From: Coffea arabica
Taxonomy: Eukaryota > Streptophyta > Magnoliopsida > Gentianales > Rubiaceae
Length of the DNA: 64,000 nucleotides
Direction: 5' to 3'
Assembly (NCBI RefSeq): GCF_036785885.1
Contig: NC_092312.1
Coordinates: 21,036,001 to 21,100,000 of the forward strand
The notes beneath the pieces are model-generated. The model searched no databases, was not told the DNA's origin, and saw only the letters and a list, made by a program, of their open reading frames with translations. Every line of letters begins with the position of its first letter. Position 1 is the first letter of the stretch. Made by a program: the position numbers and the translations under genes. Of the stretch, positions 58,108 to 64,000 are shown one piece after another.

Positions 58108-61100
58108 ATGGTTTTTGGGTTTATGGAGAATAGAATAGCTGCAGGGAGTTACTTTCAGTACTCTCCATCTGGAGGTCATCCCCCACTTCAGAGGTCTACT
58201 TCCATTTCAGATCGTGAAAGGTCACAACTTTGATTTTCCCAAGTCTGTTTTTTCATCCAAGTTCATGTATTTATGTAACAATTTCAATATCTAATTTTCA
58301 TTTATTGATGTGGATCTCTCTAGTCTGGTTTCTTTTGTTGCATGACTTTAGTACGATGTTTGTGTTTTTCGTTTGTGGTGGTCTCCTAAGAGGTTTGAGT
58401 GTCATCTCGTCAGTCTTTTGCTGACTTGACATCCTAATACAGCAATATTTGCATAGGTTTGTAACTCTTGTGCTGTCTTTGGCTTTCATTCGTGGACAAA
58501 TTTCTGATGTTCAATTTGCAAATACATCAACAAAAATTGATTAAGCATGTCGAAAGAGGATTTTCACTTTAAATGTCCTCCTATTGATAATACTTTACTT
58601 TTATACTCTTTTTATTAATGTTCACGATTTAAATTCTTTACTTCTTCCAGATATTTGGCAGATTTAATAGCAGAGAGGCGCAATTTGGGGCCTTTTATAC
58701 CAATTTTGCCTATATGCAGCAGGCTTCTAAATCAAGGTTGTACGTTGTAAAATTACTGTAGCACATTTTGTCACAGTAGATTAGTTGGAATATTATTTGG
58801 AAAAATTAATGTAGCACTTTTTGTGATGTGACTTATGTGAGATAAAAAGGTGATTGAAAAGATAAAAAGGCGTGTTGGAAGATGTGTTTGTGATGCATGC
58901 AAACAATTTTTGGCCAAATAAGTACTATCCAAACACACTTACACCACATGTGAAGCAATAATGTTTAAAAACTTACATCCATTTATATGGTGTCATATAT
59001 TTCACAGAGTTTTCTGACCATTGGCAAGATTGTTATGCTGTGCCTTGAAACAAAAAAGTAGAATACTAGAGTTAAGTGTAGCATTTTATTGATAGTACAA
59101 ACATAACATTTCTGTCATAATTTTTTACCCAGCCCGAAAAGCCTACGACACATATTTTTTATGTTTAAACTGTTCAAATATCTTGAGCTGGCTTTCCCAG
59201 AAAGAGTGACCATTCTGAAGACAATCACCGTTTTTGCTATATGGTCACCACTACTCATTAGCTGTTCATCACCTATTGTGCTTCTATCATGCGAGGCCTA
59301 GGTGAATATTATTGATTTAACTATTGCCAAATTTAAAATCCAAGATCTTCAGCACCAACACCACCGGAAACTGAGAAGAGGATTCTGGATTGGTTGGTGT
59401 CTGTGATAATAAGTACTGCATCACAAGACGTAATGCATTAGCATGCCAAATAATAGGCTCTGCTGTAGCTCTGCTTTTTAGCTTTAAATTGACTTTTAAA
59501 TAGCTAAGTGAATTAATTATGGAAAATTCCAGCAGTAACAGTAATTGACCTTTTGTGATGTAATCCCTTCTTTTTGAAGTTTAGCCTCTTATTGGCATTT
59601 CACTTGAGTAAGCTAAACAAGCTTGATTTTAAATTTGCTTTTTGGCTGACAACATCCTTTTGTAGAAATCATGCGGGTATCAGGATTGGTATCAAATCAG
59701 TATTTGGATCATGAAAGAATGGGCCATGAAAGTCCATATGGATCATTAGGTCAACATCCTAATGGAGGACCAATGAGTGTGGAGACATGGAATCCACTGG
59801 GAACAGAGGTATGTGTGCCTTCTCTTTCAACAGAGTTAGTGAAGCAAGGCAATACTTTATAGGTTTACATTTATTGTGATTATGCAATTCATGAGGATTT
59901 GATACCTTAATCTGTTAGTGTAGAGCATCCATATGCCAAATTGTTGATAGTCAAAAGTCTTATATAGATAGAAACATATTTTTATGAACAGGCAGCCCAT
60001 AAATCTTTGAAATTCTGTCTGGTTCAGCATTCTCGATAAATTGGCTTACTGTTACAAGAAAGGTCCTAGGGCAAATTTTTAGAATTTGTTTTCGTTTCCA
60101 TTTGCAAACTCCACTGCTAATTGGAGGAAGATAGCCTATTTATCTTTTTTCTTCAATAGAAATTTATATATTCATGAACCTAAGCGTTGGTGCAATGTCT
60201 GTTTTGACTGGGGAAGTAACTGCCTCAATAACAGGGATGATTTATTGTAGGGATTAGGCAGCTAATACTCTTCCTAGATCTGTTAGTGGCAAGACATGAC
60301 GTATATCTGCTCATAAATTCTGTGTAAATATTAATCTGGAATAAGGTTTAATCCCTTGTTCCATAATTGTCTGGATCCTCTAGTTTCTTATTTCAGTTGA
60401 TTGAATTATTTGGATTTATTACATGTCTTGCGGTGCATAAGCAATTTTGAAGTTACTAGTCTTGGCTATACATTAGTTAAGAGCTTCTGGTTCTTATAAT
60501 CTAAGAAGCTATATACTGAGATTGAACATATGTTCTTCAAATGTAAGACTTATGGTGGCATGAGTTGACTTGTTTCAGGAAAATAGACTTCTCCAGAAGT
60601 TGGCTCCATTTCAACCTTCCCCTCTGGAATGGCATTCATCTCCAGGAACTATTCCCATTGTGAAAAGAGTCATCCGACTGGATGTTCCTGTAGACAAGTT
60701 TCCAAATGTAAGATGCAACAATATTCACCTTTTGTGTTTATGATTCCTGGATAGCAATGAAATCTAACTTGGAAATCATCCAGTATAATTTTGTTGGCCG
60801 AATTCTGGGTCCACGTGGAAACTCCCTGAAACGTGTTGAAGCCATGACAGAATGTAGAATTTATATAAGAGGTCAGGGCTCAGTTAAGGATTGTATCAAG
60901 GTAACAAATTCTTTTCCAAACCCTTTGGTAATTCGTTTTTAACTGTGAGAGTTTCAAGCTTAAATGAACATAAAGACAAATGGATTGAGGATATATCTGA
61001 CATAAAATTGAAAGTTTTTGTCATCCCTTTTGTGGAAAGTTGAAAGGAAACTTTCAGTTCCTTATGGTAGTTGTTGGCTTCCAAACTCATTTAATATGTT

Positions 61101-61524
61101 TTTGAAATGCTAAGTTTTGCTCACTTGAGACATATTTCCTCCCCTCAGGAAGAGAAATTAAAAGATAAACCTGGATATGAACACCTCAACGAGCCACTAC
61201 ACATCTTGCTGGAAGCTGAATTTCCTGAAGATATGATTGATTCCCGTGTGGATCATGCAGTTGCCATATTGGAAAAGCTTTTAAAACCTGTGGTATGCGT
61301 TGAAACCACTATGCTGTCTTTTAATATCTCATTTTTTTTAGATATCTTACACTTCTGTTTCATAGGATGAGTCCATGGATCTTTATAAGAAGCAACAACT
61401 AAGAGAATTAGCTATGTTAAATGGAACTCTAAGGGAAGAAAGCCCTATCATGAGCCCGAGTATGAGCCCCAGCATGTCTCCTTTTAATAGCACTGGAATG
61501 AAACGTGCAAAGACAGGGAGATAA
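58108..61524 (+). CDS. KH-domain (STAR/quaking-like) RNA-binding protein
   Basis: Binds RNA through one KH domain flanked by a QUA1-like N-terminal dimerisation segment; closest by memory to Arabidopsis At1g09660. Exons: 58108-58220, 58651-58736, 59666-59808, 60579-60707, 60784-60900, 61149-61292, 61366-61524; 296 aa. QUA1-like segment: [20 protein letters not shown] then [15 protein letters not shown] (about 37-70). [42 protein letters not shown] (GPRG loop at 166-169), then [21 protein letters not shown]-terminus has three SPSMSP-type repeats and the basic KRAKTGR end, a likely nuclear signal. An in-frame ATG at 58123 (MENRIAAG) matches the usual family start and would give 291 aa; I give the first ATG. 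A MITE lies in intron 2. Role in splicing or mRNA control is inferred from the family. Confidence 0.94.
58741..58945. mobile_element. MITE inside KH-gene intron 2
   Basis: Shares GCACTTTTTGTGATGTGACT, TATGTGAGATAAAAAGGTGA and the terminal CTATCCAAACAC with the MITE at 30181-30361. Left boundary is approximate; it starts a few bases after the exon 2 donor at 58737. Confidence 0.55.
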
Positions 61525-63868
61525 CATCAAATACACATGATGGATTGCTGGCATCTCTGTTGGTTTCTCCCGATCTTCTCCTCCCTGAGTTACACCATCG
61601 CAAAAGCTTCTGCAAAAGTTGCTGAATTGCTTACATGATCTCTGAGCATGTTTTTGGGGAACCTAAAGTTGCTAACCACTTCGACGAGGATCTACTGCAC
61701 GACATAGTTTATTGTAAGATTTCATTTCTATCTGACCATCAATTCTTTAATCTGCCAGAGTGATGATATTCATCAATTTGTTTTTGACAAAGATGCTTAT
61801 AAGCTTCAATAATTTCAATCTTGCAGTCACGTTTGAGAAGGTTATCTTTCAAGTTGTGTAATAATACATCGATGGTTTGCAGATAAAGAATATTGTGAAT
61901 CAACAAGCTTCATATAGTAGGCGTATTTTATGCATGATTACATATTTCTTTGATGTCTAAAACGTATGGATCCTCAACAGGAGTTTAAAAGCCGTGCTTG
62001 GACCTTTTGCCAATTATGGGGTCTGGCAACCATTTAAACACATTCCAACTTTTGTAGTTTCATCGTCCTCTGGCCTCTGGCTATACCATCCATTATCTCT
62101 CCCCAAGTAACAGGAGGGAACAACAGTGTAAAGGTATCAAGATATTCTCTCCTACGTTCCGAGCCCCTCAGGGTTGTCATAGCTGGCTTTGCTAATTTAT
62201 TTTGAGAAAGACATAAAGCAACCGGCCCTTTCCCCTTTGCTAACTAAAGAATGCTTCTGCTTGGCTCCAAAGAAAAATCCTGCCGAAGCCATGTCAAGTG
62301 GATCATTCGTGCAAGGAGACGAGTCTGCTCGAGCTGTACGCAGGTAAGCAAAAATAGCTTTGCGTAACCTGCTCGAAGGAAGGCGAAAACCGTATCTAAG
62401 GTTAAGTCACTGTCTAAAGTACCCGGTGCAACAAATACAAGTAGCATAACATAATAGATATCACGCTGCCAGATAGCAAAGGCATGGTTTGAGGGCACAG
62501 GCAATGTGAGTGAGCCAGATTGTTCCAGTTAGACAAGCCCTTAATCTACATACAGTTGCGTGAAACCCCAGCCCTGCGAAGGGGTAAAAAGGTTACTGCA
62601 CGCATAAAAACACAGAGGATCTACTTTATGTACCTGTTCATCAGCCAAACAAACAAACAAACAAACAAAACATGATGTGCATATAATAACTTGAATTCTA
62701 CATACAGGATTGCCAAACTGAGGTTTGGCAAAAATAATCTTGATTTTCTCGGAGAACTCAATGAGATACACGTCTTCTATACAACTCGGGGCCACAATTC
62801 TATCCAAGGATGAAGCTGAGATATGTACAATCATACAATTTCAGCTGCAACCATTGATTGTCATTCATCACGTGTCAACAAATGATTCTCCAAAAAGGGA
62901 ATACCCCAAGTTTCCTGATTTCACTCATATTGATACATATGCTACAATCTAGAAATTTAAAATATATGAACTTCAACATGGGGGTAGACGATTGCCCATA
63001 ATCACATTGCGTCCATACAACTATTCGCCAAAGTGAATTGCCAATTACATCTGCACGGAAGGCTACAGTGAGAAAAAGGATGCAAACTTTTTTCAAAGAG
63101 AACGCATGCATAATAACATTGAGCAAATAAGATAAAAGGTCAATATCTCCTCTTGTCCCTAACATGAATATCTCTACCAAACCCCATAGGTCAAATATCA
63201 AGATGGAAATGCATGCCAGATGCAGCATGCTAAGTAACTAGACAGACAAGGGTGGAAAAGGGAGAGACAAACTATTTGGTCATGGATAAGAATCAAAAGA
63301 TATGATGTAACTTTAGAGACAGCCATTTGAAGGGTAAAATACATCAAATAGTAACACCATACTACTGGCAGGAGCATGGGATCTGGCATGAATAAAATCA
63401 TTTTTGCCCTCCTGCCTGCACAGGCCCAACATTGAGATAGTACAATCAAGGCTTTTATGGAGAAAGAAAACTACTGTTTGACATTTAGCCTACTATCCAC
63501 CTATTTCATCTAAATTAGTGCTCTCCAAGAAAAAAGCTGGATCTACTCTGAACTACTCATGTAGATGATGCAGTTCTCCATATAGTAAGGTGGTTACAAT
63601 TCTGCAATACAAGGATACCATCAAGAAGTAACCCCTCATTCATATTGCATCTCTTCATGCAAAACAAGATGCATAATGTACAGCTACCTACTACTATCTA
63701 TATACACTATAAATCGATTCATATTTATGTAGGGAATTGAACCAAAATCAGAAATGAGCTAAATGAGACATCAACAGCAACACAGTCAACACTTTAAACA
63801 TCAAACAGGGAGATACACCCAAAGCCTCACCTCAGTTATGTTCAACACATTGAGAGATGAACAAAAGC
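61525..63868. other. Convergent 3' region of the KH gene and the right-edge gene
   Basis: No coding exon recognised. The first part should be the KH-gene 3' UTR; the last part, left of 63869, that of the minus-strand gene. Short frames at 62244-63449 show no protein-like pattern. A (CAAA)n run is at 62646-62669. Confidence 0.45.
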
Positions 63869-64000
63869 TCAATCCCGAAGACCAAGCTCAACCTCAAGCT
63901 CATCATCCTCTTCAAACAACTTAAGCAAGCGAGCGTACTGCTCTTCACGCTTCTTCTTTTGCCAAAACTTGAATAGGAAAAAAGATAAAAGCACAACAGC
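63869..64000 (-). CDS. C-terminus of an unidentified single-pass membrane protein (partial)
   Basis: Open minus-strand frame from the window edge to a TGA at 63869-63871. It ends with a hydrophobic segment (AVVLLSFFLFKFW), a very basic QKKKR stretch, then REEQYARLLKLFEEDDELEV and ELGLRD. This looks like the end of a transmembrane helix with a short charged cytosolic or stromal tail. I do not recognise the family. The start lies beyond the window. Confidence 0.6.
   Translation of the reverse strand, partial: AVVLLSFFLFKFWQKKKREEQYARLLKLFEEDDELEVELGLRD

Noticed and set aside
62244-63449. Several 60-117 codon frames between the last two genes
   Set aside because: No homology-like pattern or splice logic; the area fits two convergent 3' UTRs.

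Overview
This window is nuclear DNA from a flowering plant. Every gene has GT-AG introns, three encode proteins with plastid-type N-termini, and the spacers are AT-rich and full of MITEs, MULEs, hAT elements and tRNA-derived SINEs. The proteins look like eudicot orthologs; the species cannot be fixed from the sequence (an asterid is only a guess). All exon coordinates were read by hand from splice signals and protein continuity.

Layout. (1) 349-4119 (-): stromal Hsp70, 8 exons, with a heat-shock element upstream. (2) 4.1-8.9 kb: spacer with a SINE fragment and a 1.6 kb fold-back MULE with a 9-bp target duplication. (3) 8947-12117 (-): plastid GAR synthetase (PUR2), 4 exons. (4) 12485-14060: Pack-MULE carrying an Agenet-domain gene fragment. 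(5) 15552-20861 (-): clade IV GSK3/SHAGGY kinase (SK41/ASKkappa type), 12 exons, one GC-AG intron. (6) 24664-29616 (-): plastid FAD oxidoreductase of the carotenoid-isomerase-like family, 9 exons, intact. (7) 31642-38581 (-): its tandem copy, a pseudogene with two frameshifts, a 2-kb intron insertion holding a SINE, and a MULE just upstream. (8) 39.8-43.8 kb: spacer with an AT-rich TIR element and a Stowaway MITE. (9) 43834-51209 (-): UPF3, the nonsense-mediated decay factor, 12 exons. (10) 51.2-58.1 kb: transposon-rich spacer (two SINEs, a TIR element, a hAT element, a Stowaway). (11) 58108-61524 (+): STAR/quaking-type KH RNA-binding protein, 7 exons. (12) 63869-64000 (-): C-terminus of an unidentified membrane protein running off the right edge.

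The genes are not a functional cluster; they form a housekeeping block. From memory, Arabidopsis has PUR2 (At1g09830) next to SK41 (At1g09840) with the KH gene At1g09660 nearby, and the FAD oxidoreductase At1g57770 near SK42 (At1g57870), so much of the window looks like an ancestral collinear segment. I found no credible novel multi-gene system. The most informative features are the fresh tandem duplicate being lost, a probable gene-conversion tract inside it, the Pack-MULE, and two MULEs sharing ends but not interiors.
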